A stretch of DNA of 64,000 nucleotides, from positions 35,866,901-35,930,900 of the forward strand of contig CM049317.1 of NCBI GenBank assembly GCA_026874595.1. The letters run 5' to 3'. Of the stretch, positions 1 to 13,400 are shown one piece after another. Position numbers and translations under genes: made by a program. Position 1 is the first letter of the stretch. Each line of letters opens with the position of its first letter. The notes under the pieces are model-generated. The model had not been told where the DNA came from. It worked only from the letters and a program-made list of their open reading frames with translations, and made no database searches. Source of the stretch: Sipunculus nudus. Taxonomy: Eukaryota > Annelida > Sipuncula > Golfingiida > Sipunculidae.

Positions 1-1030
1 TTGTTAGCAAAATATAAGTGAATATCCGGGACAGGTGAGCGTGATGGACGGATATTTCTAAACAATTACCTGATATATACATTTATCAGATATTCAAACA
101 GACGGAGAATTTTTTTAAGAAGACATAGGAAAAGGTTTTGGTTTTCATTATTTTATACAATTAAACGGGATATACAATTATACGATATACAATTAAACAG
201 GACCGACTGTATATTTCTATAGCTAGAAAAAATATATTTAAAAAGGTCTGATATTTGTTAAAAGAATTAAAGTGGCCTGTAGATAATGCAGATAAATTAT
301 GTATCATGTGACTCAGTGTGCTTGTTGAAAATTCTTTTTAAACCAGCATACCAATAGAGTGTGTGGAATGAACAGGAGATCTAACAATATGAGTAATATA
401 TCCCCCGTGACCTGACCAGGCACTAAGGTATAGGATTAATTAATACGCAGCATGGAGCAGCTTGTATCTGTTGACTATTTACTGCCATAGTAATGGGAAG
501 TGGAGTGTGATGTATGGTGAATACTTGATGGATCAATATAAAAGACCTTGCTGTCCCGGCCAGCGCTTCAGGCTGCCTGCATATAGTCATCTGTCTCTCA
601 GGGACAGAGCTGGAAGCTGCCTGCTGACTATCATGTCCCTGCATGCCACAGTCTTCTCTCCCTGTATTAGCCATGGAGATGTGATCATGTACCAGTTCCT
701 TAGAGACTGTATTAACATCCTCCAAACCACTGCTATATTTGTCTTCTTTCTGGGCACGCATTATCTTAAAGTTGTGTATATTGGATGTTCTCTTTTGTTG
801 TGAAGTTTTTTTTCTCCTTGTAAGGTATGAGACCCTTAAAAATTTGTTAATGATAAGTTATTTTTGTTTAAGTGTGAACAAATTTAAAACCAATATCTTG
901 AGGTAACAAAACAGTACTAGATCAATGTCTTCTGTCAAAATGTCAGTATAATAGATATCGATGACATTTAGTTGGCTCCTTCAGAACTATGCATGATAAA
1001 AAATGCAGCTGCAAATGGAACAATTAATTA
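1..1030. other. No gene seen
   Basis: AT-rich sequence. Short open frames between 420 and 800 exist on both strands but have no recognisable domain or splice context. Confidence 0.6.
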
Positions 1031-2095
1031 TTAGCTCAGCTGACTATAAGTCATCTGAGCTGTAGTCGTGGTCCAGTGTCCGTCGTCCTTCCGTCTGTCC
1101 GTCTGTAGATCTGGCACGTTTTGAAACCGTAAGACCTAGGAATCCAAAATTCAGCATAATGTTAGATGTGCCCAAGATCTCCTACCAAGCCGAAAACTGG
1201 GTCTTTGCGACTTCGTTCCTTTGAAAAATTAAGGAAAAACCTCAATTTTTTATTAAAATCCTATTTTCACACTTCAGGACTGCCTCATATCAAAACCACT
1301 CATCTGTTTTTCCTCATATTTACCATAAATATTCCTCTATATAGTTCCTATGTACATGCCAGAAATTAAGTCTGTAAAGTATAAATTCTTTAAGTTGTGG
1401 GCCCAAACATATTGGACTTTGTAAAAAATCAGGAAAAATAATAACTCACTTAACATGAAAAATTTTGAAACTAGACTCTATTTTTTTAAGTATATAACTA
1501 TGTTTAATTAAGATTCAATTGTTTACCCAAAATTAGATCTGAATTTTGTAAATTTTTTAAGTTATTAGCATAAAAAAAAATCAGTACCTTAAATTTTGCC
1601 CAACTTTGACCATGGCACGTTTTTTTCCTGTAAGCACCATTGATTTAATTTTCACAGCATGTAAACATAAATATTTAGTTTGTCTAAATCTGAAATTTGG
1701 AAATAAAAGCTTGAAAATTAAGCTAGTTATTGATTTTTTTTCTGTAGTCACTTGCTTTGATTACAGATGCAGGGTCCCACTCCAGGTCACTGGAAGTCAG
1801 CTATGCCAGGGTTTCTGATTTGTTACAGTCACTGGGGGAGATCCCCTGCTGTGACAGGTGTACAGTTATTCTCATATCACCACCCCAATCACCCGGGGGG
1901 GGGGGGGGGGGGGGTCAGGTAACAAAATATTTTTTGCAACAATTTCTTGCTCATCAATACAAACCAAACATATAAACCAACCATGGCCTTTATTACCTCT
2001 TCCTCTTACATTTTATCTCCATTAGATATTATTTTAGATTTTCACCTTCAAGGTTAACGTCAGCTGAGCACAGTGACCCATAGGTCCCTTGTTTT
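1031..2095 (+). repeat. Hairpin-headed dispersed repeat, copy 1
   Basis: The head at 1034-1062 is a near-palindrome (AGCTCAGCTGACT, 3-bp loop, AGTCATCTGAGCT), followed by CCGT/CTGT runs and a body that closely matches 27174-27510. The tail at 2061-2095 is the common ending (AGCTGAGC..., GACCCATAGG, TCCCTTG). A poly-G tract lies at 1896-1914. This reads as a full-length member of a high-copy family. Confidence 0.7.
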
Positions 2096-3290
2096 AATTG
2101 TCAAAGGTAGTGGCAGAGAGCATTAGTATCATTTGGAAAGCCCCACATTGTCTTTTAAAATTTAAAATAGAGTGACACAGTTCCATGCAGGTTCACTTTT
2201 AACTTCAAAATTGTCAGAAAATTTGAAATTATTGAGTCATACTAATGCAGCAGAAGACAAGCTAATTAGATACATATATGCATATGTATGTATTGTGTAA
2301 TTATAGGGTATCAAAATTACCTCCAAAGGTGATTCATTGGATCACACCAATATTTTATCACAACTTATTTTGCATCACAATTTATTTTGCATCTGTTGTT
2401 AGAATCATCACACACATACACATTGAGTAGTGGAATAAGATGATTCTGATGTTGTTTTATTGTTAGACATTTATTCATCACAAGATGATGAAGGTCTGCT
2501 TCAGCTGATGAGGTTTCCCAGATTAAAGTGACTTGATGGAGAGAGTGGGCCATCATGGTAATTAGTCCACACACTTACTTGATGATTGATATGGATCAAG
2601 GGTGGACTCTACTGGTAATGCTATGGAGATGCAGATGCAAAGAATCTTCCGGATCAATTGATTTCTGAACAAACCTACAGCTATAAGTTAATTCTTATTG
2701 TGAAAAGATATGTATATACAATACAATTATAAGTCCTTCTGAAGTACAGGGATAATTTTTAAATAGTTGGGTGAAAATATCCCATCCCACATTTCTGAGA
2801 AAAATTCTAAAATATATGTATGTAGTCAGCAATGAAGAGTTCTGGGGCACCTTGGTTCTAAAGTGAATTGGTATAAAGAATTTCCACCCCTGCACTGACA
2901 TATCATAATCTTTAAAAGGCTTTAAACCACCTAAAATGCCCCAGCTGGGACTGCATGTGTCTCTGTATTCTCACAACAGTCACATTAAAAAACTCACTTT
3001 CACACTATCCTGAACATCTTAGTACTGTACTGCACACATTTCTAAATATGTGTCTAATGATTTTAACTGCTGATAAACTTTGGTGTGAATGACCTATCAT
3101 TATATACCCATGGTGACAAACTTGGAGTGGCCGTTACTCTGGTTTTAGCATGGTCCAGCCACCACCACCGCTGAAAATATTTTCTAAGTGAAATAAAAAA
3201 AAATATATCATAAATATGTAACAAACTTTACATTTGCTTAGATATGGGTGAGACGACATAGCTTCTTTAAAAAAGGTCATAACCGTTACA
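2096..3290. other. No gene seen
   Basis: AT-rich unique-looking sequence without splice-bounded coding potential or recognised repeats. Confidence 0.5.
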
Positions 3291-3850
3291 GGAGTGTAAC
3301 CTTGGCCTTGAATAGGTCCATGTTCAAAACCAGTGACCTTGACTTTGGTTTTCAAGATCATATTTGTCAAAAAATATAATTTTGTAAAAGTACTGCAACT
3401 TTTTTCTTCAAATTTGACACATCAGTTGTTTCCAGCAAGATCTCTGTCCTGTTTGAATATTGGTGACCTTGATCTTGGACTTCAAGGTGAAACCTGCAGA
3501 GACATAGGACTTTTATGAACCCTGTAACATTTTAAGAACTCGTACTGCACATATTTTCCTCACAGTTGTCACACAAATTGTTTTCAACAAGATCTCACAC
3601 ATGTTTGTAATTCGTTACAAAAATTGTGTTTATCAAGATCTTGGACATGTTTGAGAACTGATGACCTTTATCTTAGACTTCAAGGAGAAAACAGCAAAAT
3701 ATAGGAAGCTAGTATACCCATATGCAAGTACTGCATATTCTTAATCAATTTTGATACACACATTGTTTCAACCAAGTTGTAGAACAAGTTAAAGATTTAG
3801 TGACCTTGACTCTGGTGACATTGATTTTGGGCTTGTAATATATGCTTCTA
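3290..3850. repeat. Diverged tandem repeat, units of roughly 150-170 bp
   Basis: Recurring phrases (gtgaccttgactttgg, tcaagatc, gtactgca, cacacattgttt) appear about four times with drift. Related phrases recur at 52480-52620 and 55000-55150, so this is a dispersed family with internal tandem structure. Confidence 0.5.
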
Positions 3851-6800
3851 AAGAAGGCAGCCTATTTTAAAGGGGGGTATGCTTAATGTCTTGGGATACT
3901 ACAGTATCTTTATTGCCAGATATTTCTAGATTGTAAAGAAAAAATAGGAATCTCTGACAGGATTCATACATAAATTATATATATCCAAAGTAACCAGTTT
4001 TAAACTGAGAGCAGTGCAAAAACAAATATTTTTGCATTGATTTAGCCTTCCAGTTAAGCATTTTTTTTCACAGTCTTTCTACAATCAACTAAGGAGAAAG
4101 CATTTCTCTCCAATTTGTCAAAACAAACCCCCAACTCCAACACCCCCCCCCCCCACAGCATGTACAGCCCTGGACTGCTAGAGTTGCTGCTGCACTCAGA
4201 CAGAGGATGATAAACCTGAGCATTGAGGTTTAGAGTGCATCAGGGTGATCTGCTGGACCCCGTGCCTCCCTCCCTCCACAATCTGACAGCGTCTCACAGT
4301 TTTCACACATCCATGAGCAGCGGCTTTATTGCCCGTTTCTACTGCTGGTCTATTGATTTGCCTGAAGCCTTTTCATGTTTCTGCAGTGTATGTTGCTTGT
4401 GCTGTATATTGCCAGCCATATTATATTTACAACATATTATTAAAGGTTGATACTATGAAAGCAGCTTTATTTGTTTAAAGGTCACAGATACATGCGTACA
4501 TCCTGGCAGTTTTAAGGTCTTTCTATACAAGAAAAAAGAACAACAACAACAAAAATGCAAAGCTTACTTCCAGACTGGCAAGTTTGTGAGCAGAACAAGT
4601 GCTGTATGTATTTGTATTAATCAGTATGCAGCAGATGGATTGAGAATGATCACACACCTGTTTCATGTGTCTGTGGTTTGTGTTCTGGGTGACCTCACAC
4701 TTGGGCCATTGGACATTTTATGGTAGTTTAATTACTGTCAGTGTCATTACATAAAACACTCCTAGTTGGATTAAATTTTACCAACCAACGATAAATTTTG
4801 AGGACATAAAATAAAAAAAAATGTAGTTCCAGCATACTGGATTACAGAATAGTGTAATGATTAATTAATATAATCAGAAAAAAATACTAATATAGGAATT
4901 ATCACAATTTATCTGCTATTACATGCACATATAGTGTGATATTCAATCACACTGTTACAGGATTCATCTTTCACAAAGTAACTAAATCTCTCTCAAGTAT
5001 GGTTCATGATAGGATATATTTTATAAGGGTGTGTCTGTTAAAGATGGCATATTTTGAAAAAGAATGCATAAAGGTGTATATATGATAAGGGTGAGAATGA
5101 ACATCATGTGTTCTGTGTGAATTTCCTGTCTTAATTCTTCCACAAAATTTTATAACTTGCATGTAGATAAAATTCAATTAATGGCTGAGGTTCCTACTTT
5201 GAATCGGTACATGACTCTGTAGGGTTGTAACTAAGAACCTCGCGCCATTGAATTAACAACCAGGCCTTGTCATATACATGTGCCAAGTATTGTAATTAGC
5301 TTCATATTCAGGGGGTTAAATTTTCAACTGGGATTTTAATTTTTTCAGTGTTTTACAAGGGTTCCATTTTCAAGATCTCACAATACAAAAGACCTATAAA
5401 CAGAGTATAAACATTATTATAAGAATTAATTATATCAAACATTATGTGCACAAAATCTTATTAACCAAAAAATTGGAAATTGGGAAGATATGATATCATT
5501 TGAAGTATCAGTCTTTGAACTTACATGATCTATATTTAGTCATAATGTCAGCCTTTTCAACTTTGCCTTCGACAAAGGGACCTCTCATTCATGAATGTTT
5601 TATTTTTGTGATAATTCCTCTTTCATGAATTTTGTGCATTTGAAACCCTCACAAACAAAATGGCATTCACAGTTTATGTTAATTGTACCAGTTAAAGCTG
5701 GAAAATGATAAGCATAGTAACTAGATGAAGGTATCTGCTTCCAGTTCTCCTAGAATATAATTTATGTACATAAATGGCAACATTTAGGTTAAATACCATA
5801 ATATTCTCATCAGATCAAATGGTATTTGCCAGTTAGGTGTAAATAAGCAAATCCTCTATGTTTAAAATACATGGCAATCTCATGTACATGCTCACATTGT
5901 TATTTGTGTTAGCTGATATTACAAGTGCCTAGTTTACAAGTGTACTATGCTGCTACATGCATAATTACATTTCTCTGTCTGGTTTGGTACAGATGATTAG
6001 TATTGTGGTTCTGTGATTATTGGTTATTATTTCTTTATTGTTGTGTATTTTAAATTGTAATTTTCTTAAATGAGTTAGGATCAAGCTGATTAGCCATAAT
6101 ACATACATACATGATTATAGGATATACCACAAAATTTTGTCAACCAATGTTTCTAAATACTAATAGAGACTAACTGATTATACACTGGACAATGTAAAAC
6201 TGAGGTCAGTATTTTAACTGTTTTGTTTGTGTAATAGTAAAGATATCCATATTTTTTTACATGTAATAGGCACGTTGAATTTTATAGTCTAGCTACAAGT
6301 GCCCATGTTAATTTTGGATGAACTGCTGTTGTATTTTAAAAATTCTTCGAAATTATGATTTTCAGACAGTTGTTTATATCTAGAAATGTCACCAGATCAG
6401 TTACTTTAAGAGTTTGTATGGCCAGACCAATCATAAAACATTTTCTAGATGTCTCCAGTGGATTCACCGCAGCTTGAAAATGTAACTCATGTATACTCTG
6501 AGACAGATTGTCAAGTGGATGACATCCCAGAGGGCACAAAATAACATGATGGATTACCTGGCTAAAGTTTACATGGCCACAAGAAATGGGTAGTTTTTCC
6601 CTTGTGATAAGAATGGCCATGCCTTTGATAAAAATTGAAATTTTTCTTATTGGTATTTTTCAGATTTATAAAAAGGGATGGGCGTGTGTTTGTAATACTG
6701 ACGTTGTGTTTGATAAGAAACAGGGTACCAGGGGGTACCAGGCAAAAATAATGAAAAAAAAACAAAACAAAGGTAGAAATGCCATATATCCCTGACATTT

Positions 6801-7290
6801 TCACCCCTGACATTCTTATCCCTGGCATGTCTACCCCTGTATGGCATTTTTACAGCAAGCCTTTCAGGGTGGGAGTTTGATTGAGGTTGTACAGCATATT
6901 GACTTAATTGTTATTATTATACCTTGGTCATAATGTCCTATTGTCACTGTTACATGACTCGGAATAACCTAAACAAAAAAAAAATAAAACAAATTATATA
7001 TGGAATATATGATGAAAATTACCATGACTGCCCTCATTAAAACATTTCCTTTATAGCTTATCATATTATAATAGTAACAGCATCCAGCTATTATATTCAG
7101 TTAAATTACAAAACTTTGATGTTCAGCATAATTTTTGGCACTGGTAAAATCTTTGTGATACTAATACTAAGGTTGTTTTCTATATGTTTTGACATCCTAG
7201 TGAATATCAGTTTGTGTGATGACTGTGTGTGTATGTTATTATGCACAACACAACTTTGATGTGATGATACAATGACTTTCTTTGTTGCAG
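3851..7290. other. 5' region or first intron of TBC1D5; no coding exon recognised
   Basis: The region ends at the acceptor of exon 1. It contains poly-C at 4142-4155 and a repeat segment near 5550-5700 that resembles 18620-18750. A noncoding first exon could lie here or beyond the window. A 31-codon open frame at 6449-6544 follows a ttttctag but has no known match. Confidence 0.4.
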
Positions 7291-7453
7291 GTGTTTTGAC
7301 AACACTGGTGAGCCTGTGTAACATGAGGTCTTCAGTAACTGAGAACATATAAGATGATGTACCGGCCACACAGCACAGCCCCTGCCAGAACACAGCGGCA
7401 GCCAGTCAAAGCTGTACCCTCCTCATCATCACAGTCCCGCTCTAATGGCTCAG
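7291..7453 (+). CDS. TBC1D5: TBC1D5 exon 1 (5' UTR end plus start codon)
   Basis: The exon follows an acceptor ending ttgttgcag at 7290 and ends before GTAAAT. Coding starts at ATG 7354, with a second ATG directly after it and an in-frame TAA at 7336-7338 upstream. It encodes residues 1-33, a basic and Ser-rich leader (MMYRPHSTAPARTQRQ...). It ends with one base of the next codon. The N-terminus is poorly conserved in the family, so the start rests on the upstream stop and on phase agreement with exon 2. Confidence 0.75.
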
Positions 7454-10400
7454 GTAAATCCACTCTAATGTAATCTGTTAGCTGAATGATCAGAATCATT
7501 GAATGCTAAAAGCTAAGTTAGCCAAAATAACACAAAATCAATATTAAAGAACTTAAATTGCATAGAGGTGAATAAAACAAATTACATATAAATTTAACAT
7601 AAGTTTAACAACTTTGTTCTGTGCTCACAAGTTTCATGAATGATCTGATCTTATTTAAAAGCTGATGTCATTGGTACCCAACATGAAAATTTCTGCAAAT
7701 TTACACTGACATGCGCAGACAGAAGTTGGTAGCTCTGTTCCCATAGATTTGTAACTTGGAAAAGGATACTACTGGTATATGCAGGACAGACTTGTTAATG
7801 ATATTGCCTAAATGGCTGTAGCATTAGGATTTATAAGTGCAACAGTATAAAAGAACACTGTTAATGTTCTGTATGTCAGGATTTGATAAATTCATGTCAG
7901 AGGCAATTTCAGCTGACTGCTGTGACCCATGGGTCCCTTGTTTCATTGATAAGTCGGAGATAAAAGTAATATTCAAATATAATATGCTTTCATATTCTGA
8001 TAAGCAGTTATGCAGAGCAAGTAAATTAGGCACAGAGAGTAAGAATTGAATTTAATTATTTTCAAAATTCTGACTCTATGGAAATTTAAATCTTGTTATT
8101 CCTTTGATTCCATAAATAAAGTAATGACTGTTGCCATATCCCAGGAATAGCTGCAATTATTGATTGTGGTAACAGGTAAGCTGATGTAAGCCATAGCTGG
8201 TGCCACCTGTCTTGGACTACTGCTGAAATGGTATTTTTTCAGTTTCAGTGATTTATTTCTTGATCATCTATTACCATGGACAGAACAGCACGGAATGAAC
8301 CTAGCCCAGAGTTTCATGTGTAGATTTATTGAGAACAGATGTACAGTAACAAGTGAAATCAAGACATGTACCTCTTCAGTCATGGTTGATAATGCTCATT
8401 GTATAACATTTTGTCACAGTGGATTGCGGACCAGTAAGTCCACCCTCTGCAGCTCCCAGTGATGAATATGTTGATGTGGAAGACGACCTCCAGGGGGCGG
8501 CATCAGCACCAAACACACCTGATGACCTCGAAAGTACCAGCATTTCCAACTCTTACAGGTACAACTTAATTTGGTTTTTGAATTCAGGCTCCTATTACCA
8601 ATACGGGACCATATAGGTTGTAAGATATACACAGTACACATAGTTAGGCCATAGCCCTAAAAATCCTTTGAATATCATGAAATTTGCAAGTGAAATTTAA
8701 GTACTTAAAAACTAACGAAAATGCTCAAGTGTTGAAATATTCATCAAATTTGGACCATTTGAAAATATCCTATCAGTTATCTGTTTCACCACAGTTAATA
8801 TGTATTAAGAGGACTGACATGCAAAACAGTACATCATACAACAATAAACATAAATATAACTGCAGTGTACTTAAAGTTTAATGTTTTAGATGCTCTAACA
8901 AAGGTTTTTAGATTAGTTTCTGTATATCCACTTATACTAGGTCATGGTTTCAATATAAAAAAAATTTTCTGTCATCTTGACTTGAACCACAAATTTTGTC
9001 ATTATAGGATTCATTTATGATTTTAGTTGTATTAATGTGATTTGTATAAGTCCTATAATATTGCTGCCAGATATATTCAGACTTAAAGCTGGTCCGCTTT
9101 GAGGTACTTGACTAGTACATCTAAAGCTGTGCTCATGAAAATCCACCTCTGTCTGTCAGTTTGTCCACATGATACCGTAGATCCGCGTTTTGCCGCCGCG
9201 GCCATAAAATAAGACTTACAGCCGAAAATCCCAACTAATATTTCTCGACAAGGGATGCGGCTATAAAACGCAGGTTAGGCTGAATTCAAACATGTACAAG
9301 AGACTCGACGGTCCGCAGAGGGGCAATGGTCGATAATAGGCTGAAGAAGAAGTGAATACTGGGAACGTATATTTAATGATACTGCATATTTGTATATTAA
9401 TTTTATTCATTATTAATTTTATAAAATGTAAAATTGATATTTTAAACAGGCTTATATGTATTATAAAACTTTTCTGAGTCAGTCATAAACCACGGCAATT
9501 TTCACGCAATGATTGATAAAAGATCGATATTCACTCGCCAAATTATGCATTCTCTCCAGACTTAACGGTTGTACCTATATTTCAGTATGGCTGCAATATC
9601 GGTAAAACATTATTTTAAGATATTTCTTGAACATATCATTTCTTTTAAAATAAACTGTAAAACAAAAGATAACCAAAGACCATACGTTCTTCGGCAATTA
9701 AACCTGCGTTCACGTTCAGTTACTTCTTCGTTCATCAAATTTTCAATAGATGGCGCTCAAAGGTCATAACCTCACCAGCTAGTTCCGTAATCTTTAAATA
9801 TGGCACGTTTTGCTAGCAGACGGTTCGGGCACAAGTGTGCATATATTATGATCAGCAGGACCCTGGGTGTACGCGTAAAGGCTCGACGCGGGATTCGCTT
9901 ATTCAACGGTTTTGTCAAGGTTGTTAATTGACCGATGTTGTATAGAGTGTAAATAAAAGCCATCACAAAGAGTACCGTTGGCTTTGATGTCCCATTGAAG
10001 TTTAATTAGACAGGGTAAAGGCGCAAGGTACACCAAGGCCCGGAAGTTCCGTAATCATTTTATGTTGCATCTTTTGCCGGTTGATCGTTCGGACACCATT
10101 TTGCATATATTATGATCAGCACAACCCGAGATCTTCTGGAAATATGATCACCGACGCGGGTGTCGTTTATTTAAATGTTTTTTGTTAAATGACCGACGAT
10201 GTATTATGTCTAAATAATGTTTAAATTAAAGTCGTCCCATACAATGCTTTGATGGCCCATTGAACTTTAATTAGTCAAGTTAAAGGCGCAAGATTCTCCG
10301 GCATTCAGTGATGTGTCAAATTAATTTCGTGGCCCTACTAGGATTCGTCTTGGATGAGTCGTCATAAACCGAACAAATTGTCATCTTTTCTAATCAGGTA

Positions 10401-13400
10401 GATCAGGCGGTTTAACAAATTAATTAAATTAATTAATTAGCAAAGACAAGCAACATACACAGTTGCAACTGTTTCCAAAAACTGTTATGCCTGACCGCAT
10501 ATCAGCATACCGCAGCATTCCTAGCTGCAGCCTAGCGTTTAAGAAAAGAACCTTTTATCGTTGTGTTCCCATACCCCGCCCGGCAATGGAACGTGGTTAG
10601 AATGTGGTGCGGCCATTAAGTAAGGTTTTGGGAATTTTTTACTCCAGTGAAGGAGCCTTCCAGATATTTTACGAACATGGGGTGCGGCCATTAGACGACG
10701 TGCGGCGGCAAAACGCGGATCTACGGTATACCAAAAAGCTATCAGTAAATTTCAATGACACATGGAGATATCTTCAGGGGAAAATAAAAGCTTAAACATT
10801 TTGTGAAGGCAAAAGAGGGACAACAAGAGGCGGAAGTGGGGGACATAAATCCCACGAATTTGCTTGTTTTATTTGATCTGTGTGAAAATATTAGGATGTA
10901 CATTATGATTCTCTATTATGAATTAGCTGTACAGTGACTGGGAAAGCTGGTGGTGCTGTGTAGATGCACAATACAAATCAATGAATGTTGGTATCAGTGT
11001 TTAACATGCAGAGAGTTCTTGAACCTGATTCCTTATCCCGTGGTCAGCAGTTTGGTCAAACAAGGAAGCTGAGGGCAGACAAGTGTGAGTGGGGTCAGAC
11101 AGAACAAATTACATTGGTACAGGGGGTGGTAATTCTCCTAGCCCGGGTGTCATCACAGACCAGTGTCTATAATTGATTATCAGGCAAATCATGGGTGCTC
11201 AAGAATAATCTGTAAAAGATAGATAGTCCAGAGTAAATTTATTTGATTTATCTTACCAGTGGCCTCATTGATATCAAACCACCAACTGATAGAAACAATT
11301 ATTTGGCAATATGCTAATTGCTTAGTTCATTTCTAGAGTAAATTAGTTTGTATAATAAAATTTGCTTCATTAAATTAAAGGTCTAAAAAAGACTAAATAA
11401 GCAATTGCATTGATGATTACATATATGTTAAATGTTCAAAATTATCAGATACTCAGAATTTAAGTTTTGTGTATTATTCAAGTGTTGGACTTAGGACACC
11501 TTTCATTGAAGCTTCCAGTTCCAGTGCAGAAATCTTAACAGATACTCCTGCAGGTTTCTTCTAATGTCTCAGTGGAGGTCATGATTTTTGGAATTTTCCT
11601 AGCATCATGCATAGATAACTGAAAATCAAGACAGATCCTTAGTATGGTGCCATATGAGAGATTGTACACTTAAATGCATATTAATTCATTATTACAGTGG
11701 AGAATGGACTCGTCTCTTTACCAAACCTAACTACATGTCAGTGCTCCGCAGCTATGGGATCAGCGGCAAGCTACGCAGCTCCCGTTTCAGGAGCGTGTGT
11801 TGGAAGGTAGAGTCTTCCTTAAAATAAATTTTACAACTTGTATCAACATAGCCCATATTAATATATTGATTTCTTGAATTTTTCTTATTTAATTACATAA
11901 TATTGGAAATTTTAATAAAGTACACTTTAAACAAAATATTATTTGATCTAATAATTCAGTTTAATTTGAGTTTTTAGGAACAATTTTTAAGATCAGAAAG
12001 TGGCTTTACACTGAACCCAGATTTATAAGATAAGATAAGATCAGATCAGGTAAGATAAGATAAGGTTAACCAAACATAAAGTAACATATAAGTAGCCCTA
12101 TGATTAATTCAGCTGTTTGTTGTGTTTACAGTTATACTTAGAAGTGATACCAGAGGACAGAAGCCAATGGCTTGAGAAAACAAGAATCTGGAGGAACAAA
12201 TATGAGGAACTCAAAAATCAAGTGAGACATTAATTAAAATCATCTCTGTTACCATGTGAGAAAGTAATCAAGCATGCAATTAGAGCATATATCAGTAACA
12301 TGTTAAACATTCATGCTAATGAACTAGTTCTCTAGGAAAGAATTTTGGTCAAAATTGCTGCAAGAAGATAGAAAATTGTTTTTTTTTACTACTAATCTGC
12401 AGTCTCCCTGCAGTCCATGTGGTCCCAGCTAGAATTGTTATACCTCATGATGCCTTGTCTGTAGGTGGTCATTCATATCTGGTCAAGCCCTTTTTGGTAA
12501 TTAATTGGTCTTTGGCTTCCATTTTGGAAAGGAAACTGTCAGCTTATTTGATGGAAGTAACTTCGGCCTCATCATAGTACAGCTTTAAAAGTAATGATGG
12601 AGTAAATACTAATAGTCAATAAGTATTATTATTTACTTATTAACTATTAGTATTACAGTAACAACATGTAAATAATAAAAACAACAATAGTTTGACCATC
12701 ATTTCAGTGCTCACAATCACAAGTGGGGCTGTACATTACATTACATTACAACTTTCAGTATTTGCACATCCATTATTCAACTGGTTTAAATAATGATAAT
12801 TCTGATCAAGGATATATTTATATATGACACAGCCGGTGATTAGACATGGGCTTTCATCCTGTCCTTCTTTGAGTTCTGACTTACTAAGACTGTTTCCCTG
12901 ATTTATAACATGTATTGATTACAGGGACTTGACCGTTCTCATGTTACATGTTTTTTGTTATTTGTTGACAGCTGGTGGTAAATCCACGACGGGAGACTGA
13001 GATGGGATCTGACCTCTCCCTCAACAACCCATTGTCTCAAGAAGTAGAGGTATGTCATCTGTTATGATTGTCAGGAATTTTTCAGTTTTAAAAAAATCTG
13101 AAACCTTTCCCTGCAACCCTTGTAGAAACAAATTTTGCAGAAAATATTTGATGCTGATTTCCTCATTCTGGATATAAGCATGAGGCCGATTATTTCTTTT
13201 ATTTCTTTTATTATTTACCAAATGAATCATTCCTGTGTTTTATCTTATTATTTTCTCTATAAGGTTAAGTACAGTGCACTTAACTTCAGGAAATCTTTTG
13301 AATTTTCCTCAATGAAAGTTACATGACATTTTACACAAGTTGGCATAACCTTTTCATGGACTTATTTCCGAAACAGATGTACATCTATATAATGAATACA

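Noticed and set aside
8420-8640. Minus-strand frame over exon 2
   Set aside because: Shadow of a real exon; no domain.
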